A stretch of DNA of 64,000 nt, from assembly GCF_001655005.1 (NCBI RefSeq), contig NZ_LXET01000016.1, forward strand, positions 62,001 to 126,000, read 5' to 3'. The position numbers and the translations under genes are program-made. The DNA is from Hafnia paralvei ATCC 29927 (GTDB lineage Bacteria > Pseudomonadota > Gammaproteobacteria > Enterobacterales > Enterobacteriaceae). The notes under the pieces are model-generated. The model was not told where the DNA came from. It searched no databases and worked only from the letters and a program-made list of their open reading frames with translations. Position 1 is the stretch's first letter. Every line of letters starts with the position of its first letter. This document shows positions 18,659 to 30,835 of this stretch, piece by piece.

Positions 18659-21600
18659 TTACTCTCCCACGGCATACTGCGCTTCTAACCGGCTTATCCC
18701 CAATCCATTCACCTTTTTCACTTTTATCTGCACCGGTATTCGTTCTTTCATGGCTTCGACATGGCTAATAACGCCGATCATTTTGCCGGAGGCATTGAGC
18801 GTGTCGAGTGCGTCAAGCGCGGTGTCGAGGGTTTCTGCATCCAATGTACCAAAGCCTTCATCGAGGAATAGAGAATCGATGCTGGTTTTATGGCTAACCA
18901 GATCTGACAGCGCCAGCGCCAGCGCTAAGCTCACCAAGAAGCTTTCACCGCCGGAAAGGGTTCGGGTATCGCGTACCGCATCAGCTTGCCAAGTATCAAC
19001 CACTTCCAGTTCTAATGCGTCGCTGGTTTTACGCTGCAGCAAATAGCGTCCATGTAAACGAGACAGTTGTTGATTGGCTAAATAGACCAAGTGATCTAGC
19101 GTCAGCCCCTGTGCGAATTTGCGGAATTTATCTCCACTGCTAGAACCAATGAGCTGGTTGAGATAGCTCCAGTCTTCGTATTCCTGACGGCTTTGCTCAA
19201 TACGAGCAAACAGGCTTTGCTGCCCTTGCTTTCGTTCGGCGTCACTGCGAATTTGCTGCTGAATTTGTCCTTGTTGAACGCTATTTTCACGCAGTTGCTC
19301 AGCAAGCGCCGTTAACTGCTGGTTTAGATGCTCTAGCGTGCTGTCATCCGCTAACGTCGCAGGGCGCTGAGTGACCCAGTCAGCTAGCGCGGCATCAGCC
19401 TGTTGTAAGAACGCCTGCGCCTGTGAAAGCTGATTTTTGCTGTGTTCGCGTAGCGTCGTTAGGCGTTGGTGTTCATTCTCATCTAACAGCGCAGCGAGCA
19501 GATTCTCTTCATCGCGGAATTGGCTGGCAGCGAGAGCCTGTTCGAAATCAGTTTGCTGTTGGCTTAACCGTTGTTCCAACTGTGATAGCTGTTGCTGGGC
19601 GCTGCTTAGCTCGCCGCTCAGTTTATCTAACTGCTGGCGAACCGTGCTCTCGGCGTGCTGTGCCTGCTGTAATTGATGTTCGGCTAACTGCTCGGTCTGA
19701 ACCAATGAGCGGCGTACGTCATCTACGCTGCGACCGTCAAGCAACGTTTGGCGCTCGGCCTGCATCTGGGCGAGCAGCTTTTCCTGTTCCGCACAAAGCT
19801 GTTGCTGGGTTAGCCACTGTTTTTCCAGCGTTGCTAATGTTTGGCTCAGGTTTTGTTCATCTGCGCTGAGACGTGTGTTTTCCAACGTCAGCTTTTGGCT
19901 GTGAAGCTGACGCTGTTGCCAAAGGGAGAACTCTTGTTCACGGGCAGCTAGCCATTCGTTTTCTTCACCCGCGAGTGGCGCAACTAAATGCAGCTCCAGC
20001 AACTCTGTCGCTAAACGCTCTTGGCGCTGTTGCTGGTGCGAGGTTTGTTTGTGGTATTCCTCGCGCCACTCTGCCAACTGCCGACGTTGGGTTTGAATGC
20101 TTTGTTCCAGTAAGGTGATTTGCTGGATAGTGTGGCTCGTCTCTTGCTGAATTTTATTCAGCTCATCTTTAGCCTGCTGCCACGTTTTATTCAGCGTTTC
20201 TTGTTGGCGAATGCTTTTCTGAATGCTGTCTTCTTGTTGAACGATATCCGCCAGATAGTTTTCTAACGCGGAGCGATCTTCAATCGCTATTTTGAGCTCA
20301 AGCGAAGCGGTGGCCTGTTCCCAGCGGTGTTGGTACTGGGTAATTTCTTGGTCGACGGTTTGAGTTTCTTGCTGTTGCTGACTTTGAGTTTGAAGCAACA
20401 GTTTTTGTCGTTCTCCAAGTTCACTCCCCTCGCGGCTAAGGGTTTCTACCTCTAGGCGTAGGGCATCGCGTCGTTGCTCGCTGTCAGAAAGAATCGGTGC
20501 TTGATAGTTTTCAACTGCCGGATGCTCCAACGATCCGCAGAGGGGGCAGGGATCGCCAGCTACCAGGCGTGCTCGCTCTTGCTCAAGGCCGATCACGCGT
20601 CGCTGTAGATCGATCTGTTTTTCCAAGTCGATGAGATGCTGACGTTTTTCCTTATAAGCTAATCGCTTGGCCGCTAACTGCTGTTCGAGCGTTTGCAGCT
20701 CTTGGCTTCGCTGAGCGGTTTGCTGTTGGAGCTGTTGCTGCCGCTGAGCCGCTTTTTCAAACAGCGGGCTGGTTTGCAGGAGTATCTGGCGTGAGGGTTG
20801 TCCACTATGCAGTTTTTCACGCATCGCCTCTAACTGCTGTAGGTTGTGGTTCTGCTGGGCTTGTTGATAGTGTTCTTCGGCTTCGGCGCAACGTTTTTGC
20901 TGCTCAATTAAACGTTGGTTGAGCGATGCTCCGGCCTGCTGCTGAAGCGTGAGCTTTTCAGCGTCAGCGGTAATCACTTTTTCGGCGTTGGCGATACGCT
21001 TTTGCAGATCGCTCAGCGTCTGCTGTAATTCGGCAGATTGCTCGAACTGGCTTTTCCAACGGCCAAGATGGTTATTCCATTCTGCATGCGGAGCGGTTTG
21101 CGTCAGAATTTGTTGTAGCTGACTGAGCTCTCGTTGCTGTTTTTGCAGTTGCTCACGCAACTGACCGAGCGCGGTATTATGCTGCTGTTTTTCTGCGTCG
21201 ATTTGCGTCAGCTTTTGCCGCTGTTGTGTGAGTGCGTCGCGGGTTTGTGCCAAACGAGCATCAAGCGGGACAACGTGCTGGTTAATCAGCGTTTCCGTTG
21301 TTGTACGGATCTGCTGCTGTTGCTGCTTCGCTGTTAACGCATGGGCCGAGGCGGTTTGGAGCGGTTCCAACTGCGAGGCTAGTCGCTGTTGCTGTTCTTG
21401 GCGCTGTTGCTGGCTTTTGAGCAGAAGTGATAAGTCGCTGCGGGTCTGTCGTAGGCTTTGTAACAGCGGACGCAGCTTCTCTGCGGGTTCGCTGCGCTCT
21501 AAGCGCAAAATCTCAGGCTGTGCATCCAACCATTGCTGCTGCGCCTGCGTCGTACGTTGATTGCATAGCTCGCGGTTTTGCGTCAGCTCTTGGTGTTTTT

Positions 21601-22345
21601 GCAACCATTGAAGTTCAGACGTCAGCGTTTTACGTGCCGTCTCTTGGCGTTGCTCTTCGTTTTGTAGCAGTGCCAAGCGTTCGGCGAGCTGGGCAAGCGC
21701 CTCTTCGCTCAGCAGTTCTACACCCGCAGCACGTTCGTGTAGCGCATCGAGATCGATTTTGGCCTGTTTGAAACGCTGGAAAATTTGTTCGGAAAGCTGC
21801 CCATAAATTTCGGTTCCGGTCAGCTCTTCCAGTAGCTCTGCGCGCTCGGCGGGATCGGCATTGAGGAACGCGGCAAACTGCCCCTGCGACAGCATCATCG
21901 ATTTGGTAAAACGGCCAAAATCCAAGCCGGTGATTTCGGCAATCTTGTGCAGCTTGGTTTGAATTTTATCGGTGATAATTTCGCCGTCGGCGATGTATGC
22001 CAGCTCTACCTTCGGCGCTTGTAGATTGCCTTCTGGTTTGTTGTTGGCGCGGCGCTGGCTCCAGAATGCACGGTATCCGGTGCCTTTGACTTCGAATTCA
22101 ACCTCGGCCAAGGACTCTGCGGTACCCCGGGTCATAAGCTCATTTTGCGTAGGCGAAACTTTCAAACGCGGCGTTTGGTGATAAAGCGCTAAACATAGCG
22201 CATCAAGCAGCGTGGTTTTCCCCGCCCCCGTTGGGCCGGTAATGGCAAAAAGACCATTGTTGGCAAAATCCTCGCGCGTGAAGTCGATCTTCCACTCACC
22301 TTTGAGCGAGTTGATATTTTTTAGGCGTAGGCTGAGGATTTTCAT
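18659..22345 (-). CDS. sbcC: Exonuclease subunit SbcC (Rad50-like ATPase)
   Basis: A 1228-residue SMC/Rad50-type ATPase that works with SbcD to cut hairpins and DNA ends. The Walker [13 protein letters not shown] is near residue 37, a Gln-rich antiparallel coiled coil fills the middle, and the CPLCG zinc hook is near residue 600. The [15 protein letters not shown] signature and Walker [13 protein letters not shown] lie near the C-terminus. E. coli SbcC is 1048 residues, so the coiled coil here is clearly longer. It overlaps sbcD by four bases. Confidence 0.95.
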   Translation of the reverse strand: MKILSLRLKNINSLKGEWKIDFTREDFANNGLFAITGPTGAGKTTLLDALCLALYHQTPRLKVSPTQNELMTRGTAESLAEVEFEVKGTGYRAFWSQRRANNKPEGNLQAPKVELAYIADGEIITDKIQTKLHKIAEITGLDFGRFTKSMMLSQGQFAAFLNADPAERAELLEELTGTEIYGQLSEQIFQRFKQAKIDLDALHERAAGVELLSEEALAQLAERLALLQNEEQRQETARKTLTSELQWLQKHQELTQNRELCNQRTTQAQQQWLDAQPEILRLERSEPAEKLRPLLQSLRQTRSDLSLLLKSQQQRQEQQQRLASQLEPLQTASAHALTAKQQQQQIRTTTETLINQHVVPLDARLAQTRDALTQQRQKLTQIDAEKQQHNTALGQLREQLQKQQRELSQLQQILTQTAPHAEWNNHLGRWKSQFEQSAELQQTLSDLQKRIANAEKVITADAEKLTLQQQAGASLNQRLIEQQKRCAEAEEHYQQAQQNHNLQQLEAMREKLHSGQPSRQILLQTSPLFEKAAQRQQQLQQQTAQRSQELQTLEQQLAAKRLAYKEKRQHLIDLEKQIDLQRRVIGLEQERARLVAGDPCPLCGSLEHPAVENYQAPILSDSEQRRDALRLEVETLSREGSELGERQKLLLQTQSQQQQETQTVDQEITQYQHRWEQATASLELKIAIEDRSALENYLADIVQQEDSIQKSIRQQETLNKTWQQAKDELNKIQQETSHTIQQITLLEQSIQTQRRQLAEWREEYHKQTSHQQQRQERLATELLELHLVAPLAGEENEWLAAREQEFSLWQQRQLHSQKLTLENTRLSADEQNLSQTLATLEKQWLTQQQLCAEQEKLLAQMQAERQTLLDGRSVDDVRRSLVQTEQLAEHQLQQAQHAESTVRQQLDKLSGELSSAQQQLSQLEQRLSQQQTDFEQALAASQFRDEENLLAALLDENEHQRLTTLREHSKNQLSQAQAFLQQADAALADWVTQRPATLADDSTLEHLNQQLTALAEQLRENSVQQGQIQQQIRSDAERKQGQQSLFARIEQSRQEYEDWSYLNQLIGSSSGDKFRKFAQGLTLDHLVYLANQQLSRLHGRYLLQRKTSDALELEVVDTWQADAVRDTRTLSGGESFLVSLALALALSDLVSHKTSIDSLFLDEGFGTLDAETLDTALDALDTLNASGKMIGVISHVEAMKERIPVQIKVKKVNGLGISRLEAQYAVGE

Positions 22346-23601
22346 GCGTTATGCCCCTCTGCGGTATCGTCTTGATTTTGCTCTAGTACCAGCGCATCCA
22401 GCACTCGATGGAAATGGGTTCGAATTCGCGCCTGCTGGGCGAGCACGTTTTCATCCTCGGTTTCTTCTTGCGCCAAGCGGCGCTCAAACACATCGCTGAC
22501 GCTCAGTTCGCTGAGCGTTTCTTTATCTTGGCGGGTGAGAGCGCTGAGGCGTTGCTCTTTACTGCGGCGTAGCAAAATAACCTCAACTGGCAGAGATTCT
22601 GTCTGTTGTTGGATGCGGCGTTGTAGATCGTTTAAATAGGCGCTGCTGCTGATTTCGATATCCAGCCAGATAGGTTTTTCGTTATCGCAATCTTTAAACG
22701 CGGCGAGTTGCTGTTCGATTTGCTCAATACTGCCTTTGATAAGCTGCATGGGTTGAAACTGCGGCACCGGCAGTAGAGTGACTTTTTCTAACGTCGAACC
22801 GGTGAAATCGACCAGACAGATGCTTTTTTCGCTGCCCAGTTCGTCAAAGCTCAGCGGAATCGGAGAGCCGCTGTAGCGAATGTGTTCGCTGCTGGTCACA
22901 CGCTGTGGCCGGTGTATGTGCCCAAGCGCGATATAGTCTGCGGGCGGAAATGCCGAAGCTGGAAACGCATCCAGCGAGCCAATGTAAATATCACGCACAG
23001 AGTCAGAGGTGCTTGCGCCGATCGTTGTGAGATGTCCGGTGGCGACGATCGGGAGGTTTCCGCCTAATGCATCACGTTGAGTGGCTGCGAGATCGTATAG
23101 CGACTGGTAATGTTCGGCGATGGCTTGCTGTAGCGCATTCTGTTTTTCAGCCGACGATTGACCCGCCATACTGGTTTGAATGTCTCGTGGACGTAGATAG
23201 GGCACGGCGCACAGGATGGCGCCGACAGAACCGTCGCGTTGCTTTAAGGGCAGAACCTGATGCTGTAAATCCCCCGCGCTGCTGGCGATAACCTGCGTAT
23301 TTAGGCAAGCCAGTAAATCCCGCGATTCGTTCAGCGTGGCTACCGAGTCATGATTTCCACCTAATACCACTAACTGACAGCCGGTTGTCTGTAGCTCTAC
23401 CACAAAGCGGTTGTACAGCTCGCGCGCATAGCTGGGCGGCGATCCGGTATCAAACACATCACCTGCCACAATAATGGCGTCAACCTGATGCTCGCTAGCC
23501 TGTTTAATCAACCAACTTAAGAAAGCTTGATGTTCTGCGCTGCGGCTTTTGGTATAGAAATGCTGACCGAGGTGCCAGTCTGAAGTATGAATAAGACGCA
23601 T
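22342..23601 (-). CDS. sbcD: Exonuclease subunit SbcD (Mre11-like nuclease)
   Basis: A 419-residue metallophosphoesterase nuclease. The Mre11 motifs DWHLGQ (His10), [24 protein letters not shown] and ALGHIHRPQ are present. It forms the Mn-dependent nuclease of the SbcCD complex. It is transcribed away from phoB and precedes sbcC with a four-base overlap, as in E. coli. Confidence 0.95.
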   Translation of the reverse strand: MRLIHTSDWHLGQHFYTKSRSAEHQAFLSWLIKQASEHQVDAIIVAGDVFDTGSPPSYARELYNRFVVELQTTGCQLVVLGGNHDSVATLNESRDLLACLNTQVIASSAGDLQHQVLPLKQRDGSVGAILCAVPYLRPRDIQTSMAGQSSAEKQNALQQAIAEHYQSLYDLAATQRDALGGNLPIVATGHLTTIGASTSDSVRDIYIGSLDAFPASAFPPADYIALGHIHRPQRVTSSEHIRYSGSPIPLSFDELGSEKSICLVDFTGSTLEKVTLLPVPQFQPMQLIKGSIEQIEQQLAAFKDCDNEKPIWLDIEISSSAYLNDLQRRIQQQTESLPVEVILLRRSKEQRLSALTRQDKETLSELSVSDVFERRLAQEETEDENVLAQQARIRTHFHRVLDALVLEQNQDDTAEGHNA

Positions 23602-23763
23602 GGTACTCCTGCCGTCCTTGCTGAACGTAGCCTAGGGGCTACGGAGAATAGAGGGATTATACGCAAACTCGGGAGGACGTGAAGCCGTCGGCATAAGTTC
23701 GGTTTACTGTTTACAAAAACATTTATGACAGTGATATTGGGTATACTGTTATTTTTCATAAAT

Positions 23764-23786
23764 CTGTCATAAATCTGACGCATAAT
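23764..23786 (+). promoter_or_regulatory. Pho box and -10 of the phoB promoter
   Basis: CTGTCATAAATCTGACGC (23764-23781) is a Pho box with two CTGWCR-type half-sites 11 bases apart, followed at once by CATAAT (23781-23786) as -10. The arrangement is as in E. coli phoB, so phoB is expected to autoactivate under phosphate limitation. Confidence 0.88.
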
Positions 23787-23819
23787 GGCGCCCGCAACCA
23801 AACTTAAGCAGGATTAACA

Positions 23820-24509
23820 ATGGCCAGACGCATATTGGTAGTAGAAGATGAAGCGCCAATTCGTGAAATGGTGTGTTTTGTTCTTGAGCAAAACGGCTAC
23901 CAACCGGTAGAAGCAGAGGATTATGACAGTGCGGTGAACTCTTTGTCTGAGCCTTATCCTGATTTAGTCTTATTGGATTGGATGTTACCCGGCGGTTCAG
24001 GGATCCAGTTCATCAAGCATATGAAGCGCGAGGCGCTAACGCGTGAAATCCCCGTGATGATGCTAACTGCACGCGGAGAGGAAGAAGATCGGGTGCGTGG
24101 TTTAGAAGTGGGGGCGGATGACTACATTACCAAACCTTTTTCTCCGAAAGAGCTGGTGGCAAGAATTAAGGCCGTAATGCGGCGAATTTCCCCGATGGCG
24201 GTGGAAGAGGTCATTGAAGTGCAGGGGTTGAGTCTTGATCCGACCTCTCACCGCGTTATGGCTAACGAAGCCCCGCTGGATATGGGACCTACCGAATTTA
24301 AGCTTCTGCATTTTTTCATGACGCATCCAGAGCGTGTCTATAGCCGTGAGCAGTTGCTAAATCATGTGTGGGGCACTAACGTTTATGTAGAAGATCGCAC
24401 CGTTGATGTACATATTCGCCGCTTGCGCAAAGCGCTTGAGCTGAGCGGGCATGATAAAATGGTGCAGACCGTACGCGGTACGGGTTATCGTTTCTCGGCA
24501 CGTTTTTGA
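23820..24509 (+). CDS. phoB: Phosphate response regulator PhoB
   Basis: A 229-residue OmpR/PhoB-class response regulator. The receiver has the acidic pocket near Glu9/Asp10, phospho-acceptor Asp53 ([10 protein letters not shown]) and Lys105 ([10 protein letters not shown]). The C-terminal winged helix has the [13 protein letters not shown] recognition helix region. It activates the Pho regulon when PhoR phosphorylates it. A Pho box lies upstream. Confidence 0.97.
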   Translation: MARRILVVEDEAPIREMVCFVLEQNGYQPVEAEDYDSAVNSLSEPYPDLVLLDWMLPGGSGIQFIKHMKREALTREIPVMMLTARGEEEDRVRGLEVGADDYITKPFSPKELVARIKAVMRRISPMAVEEVIEVQGLSLDPTSHRVMANEAPLDMGPTEFKLLHFFMTHPERVYSREQLLNHVWGTNVYVEDRTVDVHIRRLRKALELSGHDKMVQTVRGTGYRFSARF

Positions 24510-24544
24510 ATCCTATGCTCGCGATGTGCACGTTTAAGAGTAAG

Positions 24545-24560
24545 GCCGCATGAGTGCGGC
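24545..24560 (+). terminator. Small hairpin between phoB and phoR
   Basis: GCCGCA and TGCGGC pair around TGAG, followed by TTTGAC. The weak T-run suggests partial termination or mRNA processing between phoB and phoR. Confidence 0.35.
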
Positions 24561-24618
24561 TTTGACGATTCTGGGGAAGCCCTTATGTCTATTCCGTTAA
24601 GAATAAAGAGCCAACACC

Positions 24619-25968
24619 GTGCTTGAACGCCTATCCTGGAAAAGATTGCTGCTGGAGCTGGTGTTTTGCTGTATTCCAGCATTGATCCTCGGGCTACTGA
24701 TCGGCTATTTGCCGTGGTTTCTATTGACTGCTGTTTTAGCGCTCTTGGGATGGCATTGCTATAACCAACTGCGTCTTTCCCATTGGCTATGGGTTGACCG
24801 TAGCATGACCCCCCCCGCAGGGCGAGGCAGTTGGGAACCCTTGTTCTACGGCCTCTACCAGATGCAGCAACGTAACCGTCGCAGACGGCGTGAACTAGCA
24901 TTACTGATTAAACGTTTTCGTAGCGGGGCAGAATCTCTCCCCGATGCGATCATCATGACAACCGAAGAAGGGAATATTTTTTGGTGTAATGGACTGGCCC
25001 AATATTTGTTGGGCTTCCGTTGGCCGGAAGACAATGGTCAGCATATTCTCAACCTTCTGCGTTACCCCGAATTTACTCAGTATCTGCAATCCCAAGATTT
25101 TACTCGTCCGCTTACCCTGCATCTGAATAATGGCCGTTTTGTCGAATTTCGTGTGATGCCTTATGCCGAAGGCCAGCTTCTGATGGTGGCGCGTGATGTC
25201 ACGCAAACACGACAATTAGAAGGCACTCGCCGTAACTTCTTTGCCAACGTTAGCCACGAACTACGTACCCCGCTAACGGTGTTGCAGGGCTATCTGGAAA
25301 TGATGAACGATGAAGATATGGCGGCGCCGGTGCGACAAAAAGCGCTGGTTACCATGCAGGAACAAACCAGACGCATGGATAGTCTCGTAAAACAGCTGTT
25401 GACGTTGTCAAAAATAGAAGCCGCACCGCCGATTGCACTCAATGAAATTGTCGATATACCGGTAATGCTCCATATGTTGGAGCGAGAGGCTCTCTCATTG
25501 AGCAATGGTCGCCATGAAATCACTTTCCGCATTAATGACAAACTGAAGGTGTTTGGCAATGACGATCAGTTGCGTAGTGCGGTATCGAATCTGGTGTATA
25601 ACGCAGTAAACCATACGCCTGACGGCACGAAAATCGAGGTTTGCTGGCAGCAAACAGCGCAGGGCGCACAGTTTGAGGTGAGCGATAACGGACCGGGCAT
25701 TGCGCCAGAGCATTTAGGGCATTTAACCGAGCGTTTCTACCGGGTAGATAAAGCGCGTTCGCGGCAAACCGGCGGCAGCGGCCTTGGTTTGGCCATTGTG
25801 AAGCATGCGTTGAATCATCACGAAGCCACGCTGAATATCATGAGTGAAATTGGCTTGGGAACGCGTTTCGTCTTTACTCTTCCACCCCATTTAATTGTAC
25901 CGTTGGACAGTGAAAAACCAACGGCAAAAAACAAGGGCCAGAAAGGGCTTCCGAGTAAGGAAATTTGA
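24619..25968 (+). CDS. phoR: Phosphate sensor histidine kinase PhoR
   Basis: A 449-residue sensor kinase matching E. coli PhoR (431 residues). It has two N-terminal membrane segments (about 10-50), a PAS domain (about 95-200), phospho-His213 in [14 protein letters not shown], and an ATPase domain with [21 protein letters not shown] and GGSGLGLAI. The start is the GTG at 24619, giving the conserved [10 protein letters not shown]. The C-terminal tail after residue 430 is an extension. The stop overlaps the ATG of the pstS-like gene by one base. Confidence 0.95.
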   Translation: MLERLSWKRLLLELVFCCIPALILGLLIGYLPWFLLTAVLALLGWHCYNQLRLSHWLWVDRSMTPPAGRGSWEPLFYGLYQMQQRNRRRRRELALLIKRFRSGAESLPDAIIMTTEEGNIFWCNGLAQYLLGFRWPEDNGQHILNLLRYPEFTQYLQSQDFTRPLTLHLNNGRFVEFRVMPYAEGQLLMVARDVTQTRQLEGTRRNFFANVSHELRTPLTVLQGYLEMMNDEDMAAPVRQKALVTMQEQTRRMDSLVKQLLTLSKIEAAPPIALNEIVDIPVMLHMLEREALSLSNGRHEITFRINDKLKVFGNDDQLRSAVSNLVYNAVNHTPDGTKIEVCWQQTAQGAQFEVSDNGPGIAPEHLGHLTERFYRVDKARSRQTGGSGLGLAIVKHALNHHEATLNIMSEIGLGTRFVFTLPPHLIVPLDSEKPTAKNKGQKGLPSKEI

Positions 25969-26924
25969 TGCAGGGACGTCAATTAAAGTATTGGAGAGCG
26001 GCGCTTGTTGGTGTCGTTTGTAGCGTTATTATTTACCCGTCGCTGGCTACTGCAAACCAATCCATGCTGTCAGGTAATCTTTCTAGCGCGGGTTCCGATA
26101 CCATGGTGAACCTGATGTCGCTGTGGTCGGCGAATTTTTCGCAAGATAATCCCAACGTGAACGTTCAGCTACAGGCGGCGGGGTCTTCCAGTGCGCCAAC
26201 GGCGTTAGCTGCAGGGGCAGCACAGTTAGGTCCGATGAGTCGGCCAATGAAGGCGGCAGAAGTTTCAGCCTTCGAACAACGCTATGGTTATCCACCGCTG
26301 GCGGTGCCGGTGGCGTTGGATGCGCTGGTTGTGTTAGTGCATCAGGATAATCCGCTGCGTGAAATTAGTTTTAATCAGCTCGATAGTCTCTACTCCACCA
26401 CGTTGCGCTGTGGTGAAGCTTCCCTAATTACCCACTGGAAAAAGTTGGGATTGGGAGGGGAGTGGAAATCGCGTGCCATTTCGCTCTATGGCCGTAATTC
26501 TGCATCTGGCACCTATGGCTATTTCAAACAGCAGGTGCTGTGCGACGGTGATTTCAGCCCAAGGGTGAACGAACTGCCGGGCTCGGCGTCAGTGGTGCAG
26601 GCCGTTGCGGGCTCACTCAACAGCATTGGCTATGCCAGTATCGGTTTTCGCGCCAGCGGTGTGCGAACGCTAGCGGTAAGCAAATTTGGCAGCCCTGCGG
26701 TAGAACCGACGGCTGAAAATATTGTGCAAGGTCGTTACCCGCTGGTGCGCCATCTCTATATTTATGTGAATAAAGCACCGGGACGGCCTCTGTCGCCATT
26801 AACTGCGGCGTTTATGGATAGCGTGCTTTCAGAGCAAGGGCAAAAGCTGGTGTTACAGGATGGCTATATGCCGCTGTCGGCGGCTGATATCGCACGAGTG
26901 AGAGCGGAGTTGGGGTTGAAGTAA
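25968..26924 (+). CDS. PstS-family phosphate-binding protein (non-E. coli subfamily)
   Basis: A 318-residue periplasmic phosphate-binding protein with a signal peptide of about 30 residues (ending ATAN). Family motifs are GSDTMVNLM near the mature start, QAAGSSSAPTALAAGAAQLGPMSR and YGRNSASGTYGYFKQ. It differs from E. coli PstS (346 residues, GAGATFPAPVY) and belongs to the type found with long PstC/PstA permeases. The ATG at 25968 overlaps the phoR stop and has AAGGA six bases upstream, so it is probably translated with phoBR. The matching permease genes are about 4 kb downstream, past ppx-ppk. Confidence 0.88.
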   Translation: MQGRQLKYWRAALVGVVCSVIIYPSLATANQSMLSGNLSSAGSDTMVNLMSLWSANFSQDNPNVNVQLQAAGSSSAPTALAAGAAQLGPMSRPMKAAEVSAFEQRYGYPPLAVPVALDALVVLVHQDNPLREISFNQLDSLYSTTLRCGEASLITHWKKLGLGGEWKSRAISLYGRNSASGTYGYFKQQVLCDGDFSPRVNELPGSASVVQAVAGSLNSIGYASIGFRASGVRTLAVSKFGSPAVEPTAENIVQGRYPLVRHLYIYVNKAPGRPLSPLTAAFMDSVLSEQGQKLVLQDGYMPLSAADIARVRAELGLK

Positions 26925-26959
26925 AGACACCTAATTAAATTGTCCATAATCTGAAATAA

Positions 26960-26983
26960 AGCTGGTGCTATTATCCACCAGCT
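26960..26983. terminator. Stem-loop between convergent pstS-like gene and ppx
   Basis: AGCTGGTG (26960-26967) pairs exactly with CACCAGCT (26976-26983). A second weaker stem-loop lies at 27010-27030. T-runs are poor, so termination is inferred mainly from the convergent position. Confidence 0.5.
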
Positions 26984-27052
26984 AAATAAGTATGGCTAAG
27001 TTTGACATTTCCCTGATTTATCATCGGGGATGGCTCATATAATATTTTTACT

Positions 27053-28576
27053 TCACAGTTGCTCTTCTACCAATAGATGCCAGCCTTCAACATCTTTCCA
27101 GTATGACTGCTCTTTTTCCACGTCCAGCTGTACAAGGTTATTTTGTTGCAAATAACCTTTAGGGAAACGCAGGATCCAGTGGAAACCATCCGTTTCTAGC
27201 TCTAGTGATTCCGGCGTGGTGGTGGACTGGCGCTGATTGTTTAGCAGCGTTGCTAGTCGCAAAATTTGAATCAGCGGAATGTACTGTTTCTTTTTAAACA
27301 GCGTTAAACGTGGCAGTTCATCGAGCTTCACGCCTTTGCGGTGGAAACGTACTAACGTTGCCAGAAGTAACTGCTGTTCCTGATTAAACCCCGGTAGGTT
27401 GGTGTTTTGCAGGATATAGGCCGAATGGCGATGCATGCCGCTGTGGTTAATGCTTAAGCCAACTTCATGCAGCATCGCCGCCCAGTTAAGCAGTGCTTCC
27501 AACTGTGGATGCACCAGTTTGCTGTTCTGCGCCATCCATTGCGCATAAAGTTGTTGTACCGTACTGAGCACACGTTGAGCCTGCTCGCGGTCTATATTGT
27601 AATGTTCCGCCAAACTGCGTGCGGTGCGGCTGCGGATGTCCTGATGGCGGAAACGGCCTTCCATCTCATACAGAACCCCTTCGCGCAATGCGCCGTCCGA
27701 AAGACGTAGCTGTTTAATCGCTAGCGCATCAAAGACACCGCAGAGAATGGAGAGCCCCGGTACAAAGACGGCTTGGCGATCTTCTGATAGCCCCGGTAGT
27801 GTCAGCTCACTAAAACGTTTGTACTTGAGGACTTCACTGCGCAGCAATTCCAGACGTTCTGGCGTGATCAGCCCATCTTTTTCGCCCAAAGCAATCAGCA
27901 CTTCATGGGCCGCCTTGATCGAACCCGACGCGCCGAGAGCAGCTTGCCAGCCTTGAATGCGATACTGCCATGCCATATTTTCCAGCTTTTGCGCCGCAGC
28001 TAGGCGCGCACGCTGGAAGTTATCTTTGCTAATAGTGCCGTTCGGGAAGAACTGTCGAGCGAAGCTGACGCAGCCCATCCGGCGGCTTTCGACCAGCAGC
28101 GGATCGAAATCTTCGCCGATCACCATTTCCGTGGAGCCGCCGCCGATATCAATCACCAGCTTGCGCCCTTTTTCTGGCTGGGTGTGCGCTACGCCCATGA
28201 AAATCAGGCGAGCTTCTTCGTGACCGGAAATAATCTCAATCGGGTAGGGAATCACTTTTGCTGCCCGTTTGAGAAACTCTTCCGCATTGGCGGCTTGACG
28301 CAACGAATGGGTGCCAACGATACAGACGTTTTCTGCAGGAAACCCTTGTAAACGCTCAGCAAACAATGCCAAACAAGCGATGCCGCGTTCCATGGCTTCT
28401 TCACTCAGCATGTTGTTGCTGTCTAGGCCATCGGCGAGATGTACCCGTTGCTTCAGGCGTCCCAGAACCTGAAGCGCGCCGTTAACGATACGGGCAATAA
28501 CCATATGGAAACTGTTAGAGCCTAAATCGATAGCAGCAATTTCCTGCGGTTTATTATTAGAATGAGTTAGCGGCAT
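27053..28576 (-). CDS. ppx: Exopolyphosphatase PPX
   Basis: A 507-residue PPX/GppA enzyme that releases phosphate from polyphosphate ends. The ATP-like fold motifs [45 protein letters not shown] and [11 protein letters not shown] are present, with a C-terminal HD-type helical domain ([19 protein letters not shown]). The gene starts 24 bases after the ppk stop, giving the usual ppk-ppx operon. Confidence 0.96.
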   Translation of the reverse strand: MPLTHSNNKPQEIAAIDLGSNSFHMVIARIVNGALQVLGRLKQRVHLADGLDSNNMLSEEAMERGIACLALFAERLQGFPAENVCIVGTHSLRQAANAEEFLKRAAKVIPYPIEIISGHEEARLIFMGVAHTQPEKGRKLVIDIGGGSTEMVIGEDFDPLLVESRRMGCVSFARQFFPNGTISKDNFQRARLAAAQKLENMAWQYRIQGWQAALGASGSIKAAHEVLIALGEKDGLITPERLELLRSEVLKYKRFSELTLPGLSEDRQAVFVPGLSILCGVFDALAIKQLRLSDGALREGVLYEMEGRFRHQDIRSRTARSLAEHYNIDREQAQRVLSTVQQLYAQWMAQNSKLVHPQLEALLNWAAMLHEVGLSINHSGMHRHSAYILQNTNLPGFNQEQQLLLATLVRFHRKGVKLDELPRLTLFKKKQYIPLIQILRLATLLNNQRQSTTTPESLELETDGFHWILRFPKGYLQQNNLVQLDVEKEQSYWKDVEGWHLLVEEQL

Positions 28577-28600
28577 AAGCGGCCTATAAGTCTGTAATTG

Positions 28601-30667
28601 TTATTGGTTATCGGGTTGTTCAAGAGCTTTGAGGTAATCATAAATAGCCAACTGAGAGCGCACCTTGCGGCGATTTCCGCGCGGAACATAGCGGTTACTG
28701 AGATCTTTATCAAGAAAACGTGCTTTGACGGTATCGCTGAACTGCAGTTCCAACAGATCCAATACGCGCTGGCGCAGCGTTGGATCGAGCAGAGATACGG
28801 CAACTTCAATACGATAGTCGATATTGCGCGTCATCCAGTCGGCAGATGAGAGATATACCAGCGGATCGCCATGATTTTCAAACACGTAGACGCGCGCGTG
28901 TTCCAAGAATCGATCGACGATGCTGATAACCTGAATGTTTTCGCTAACGCCCGGAATATTTGGCACCAGCGAGCACATGCCACGTACCAAAAGGCGAATT
29001 TTTACCCCAGCCGAAGAGGCGGTATATAAGCGATCGACCAAGCCTCTATCAACCAGATTGTTGATTTTCAGCGTGATCCCAGCGCTGAGCCCTGCCTGTG
29101 CACTAGTAATTTCCTGATCGATAAGCTGGTAAAGCATACGACGCGAGTTTTGTGGCGATACCATCAAATGCTCGAAACTGACCGGACGATACGGATTTTC
29201 AATAAAATTGAACACCCGACGCACTTCGTTGGTAATACGCGCATCGGCGGTGAGTAGGGAATAGTCGGTGTACAGACGCGCGGTTTTTTCGTTGAAGTTA
29301 CCGGTACCGATATGAGCGTAACGAACGATGTGATCGCCTTCTTTACGAGAGATCAGGAACAGCTTGGCGTGGATTTTCAACCCTGGCGCGGAGAAAATGA
29401 CATGCACGCCGGCTTCGGTTAAACGCTTCGCCCAGTGGATGTTGGCTTCTTCATCGAAGCGTGCCTGCAGCTCCACCACGACGGTCACTTTTTTCCCGTT
29501 GTGTGCTGCATGGATCATCGATTCGATAATGCGGGAATCTTTGGCGACGCGATAGATATTGATTTTTATGGCTAGCACGCTGGGGTCAAACGAGGCCTGA
29601 CGTAGCAGTTCAAGTACGTGCTCGAAGGTGTGATACGGATAGTAAAGCAGCACATCGTGATCGCGGATGGCGTCGAATCCGTTGCGGAATTTATCGAACC
29701 AGATATGGCGCAAACGTGGCAACGGCTTATTCACCAAATGGGCGTTGCCGACATTCGGAAATTTAATAAAGTCTTTGAAATTGTGGTATCGACCACCGGC
29801 GATCACCGAGTCGTAGGAGGATATCCCTAATTTCTGACGCAGCAGTTCAACCAGTTCATCCGGCATATCCCGTTGATAAACAAAGCGTACTGGCTCTGCG
29901 GTGAGACGTTGCTTTAGGCTTGACGACATTAACTCCATCAAGCTGGACTCCATTTCCGTCACCAAGTCATATTCCGCGTCACGAGTCATTTTCATGGAAT
30001 AGGCATTCAGCGCGTCATAATCGAAGAAGCCTTTGAAAATATCATCTAGGCAGTAGCGCAGGATATTATCGACAAGAATCATAGGTTTTCGGCGACGCGG
30101 GGTTTCCGGCGGCAGTATAATGAAGCGCTCAACCTTGTCGGAAGGGATCTCCAGCAGCGCATAGCTGGTGTGATGACCACGAATAATTTCGACGGCTAGA
30201 TAGGTGTAGTCATCTTTGAGGAACGAGACCAAATCGGTTTCATTGTTTATCAGAATCGGAGTGATGTGCTGGCGTAGGTGATTCTTGAAATATTGGCGCA
30301 GCCATACCTGCTGGTTCTCTGAGAGTTGGCGCTCGTTAATCAAGAAAATCTGATTACGCGCCATTTCTAGCAGCAGTTCGTTGTATAACGAATCGAACTC
30401 CTGATCGGTTTTGAGCACTTTGGCCTGAATTTTTTTGAGTAAGTGGCGTGAGGCGCCGGTCGAACCTTGCTCTTCGCTGATAAGAATACGGCGCTTCAGA
30501 TCGGCAAACCGAACCTTGTAGAATTCATCCAGATTGCTGGAGTAAATTCCCAGAAAACGCATGCGCTCAATGAGCGGATTGCTCTTGTCTGCGGCTTCCT
30601 GTAGAACGCGTTCGTTAAATGACAACCAACTTAGTTCTTTATCGATATAGAGCTTTTCCTGACCCAT
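28601..30667 (-). CDS. ppk: Polyphosphate kinase PPK1
   Basis: A 688-residue PPK1, the same length as E. coli PPK. It makes polyphosphate from ATP at the inner membrane. The catalytic autophosphorylated His is in [16 protein letters not shown], and [24 protein letters not shown] marks the N domain. The conserved [18 protein letters not shown] motif (here [20 protein letters not shown]) follows. Divergent pstC begins 168 bases away, placing polyphosphate and phosphate uptake genes back to back. Confidence 0.97.
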   Translation of the reverse strand: MGQEKLYIDKELSWLSFNERVLQEAADKSNPLIERMRFLGIYSSNLDEFYKVRFADLKRRILISEEQGSTGASRHLLKKIQAKVLKTDQEFDSLYNELLLEMARNQIFLINERQLSENQQVWLRQYFKNHLRQHITPILINNETDLVSFLKDDYTYLAVEIIRGHHTSYALLEIPSDKVERFIILPPETPRRRKPMILVDNILRYCLDDIFKGFFDYDALNAYSMKMTRDAEYDLVTEMESSLMELMSSSLKQRLTAEPVRFVYQRDMPDELVELLRQKLGISSYDSVIAGGRYHNFKDFIKFPNVGNAHLVNKPLPRLRHIWFDKFRNGFDAIRDHDVLLYYPYHTFEHVLELLRQASFDPSVLAIKINIYRVAKDSRIIESMIHAAHNGKKVTVVVELQARFDEEANIHWAKRLTEAGVHVIFSAPGLKIHAKLFLISRKEGDHIVRYAHIGTGNFNEKTARLYTDYSLLTADARITNEVRRVFNFIENPYRPVSFEHLMVSPQNSRRMLYQLIDQEITSAQAGLSAGITLKINNLVDRGLVDRLYTASSAGVKIRLLVRGMCSLVPNIPGVSENIQVISIVDRFLEHARVYVFENHGDPLVYLSSADWMTRNIDYRIEVAVSLLDPTLRQRVLDLLELQFSDTVKARFLDKDLSNRYVPRGNRRKVRSQLAIYDYLKALEQPDNQ

Positions 30668-30835
30668 TGCGACTCCAATACTAGACAGCGACGATAAAAG
30701 TGGGAGTACCCAGTGTCTGCCTTTATTATGGCGAGAAGTTGACGCTAAAGTCCAATGACCAAACAGTAATGTAGCGTTAACAATGATGCCATATTATGCT
30801 GTGTCGCTTTTATTCTCCCTGTTAATGGAATTTGC

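Noticed and set aside
18750..22500. Many long plus-strand frames opposite sbcC and sbcD (for example 19423-19869, 21427-21771)
   Set aside because: They are antisense to a strongly conserved coiled-coil gene, low in complexity, lack ribosome sites and match no family.
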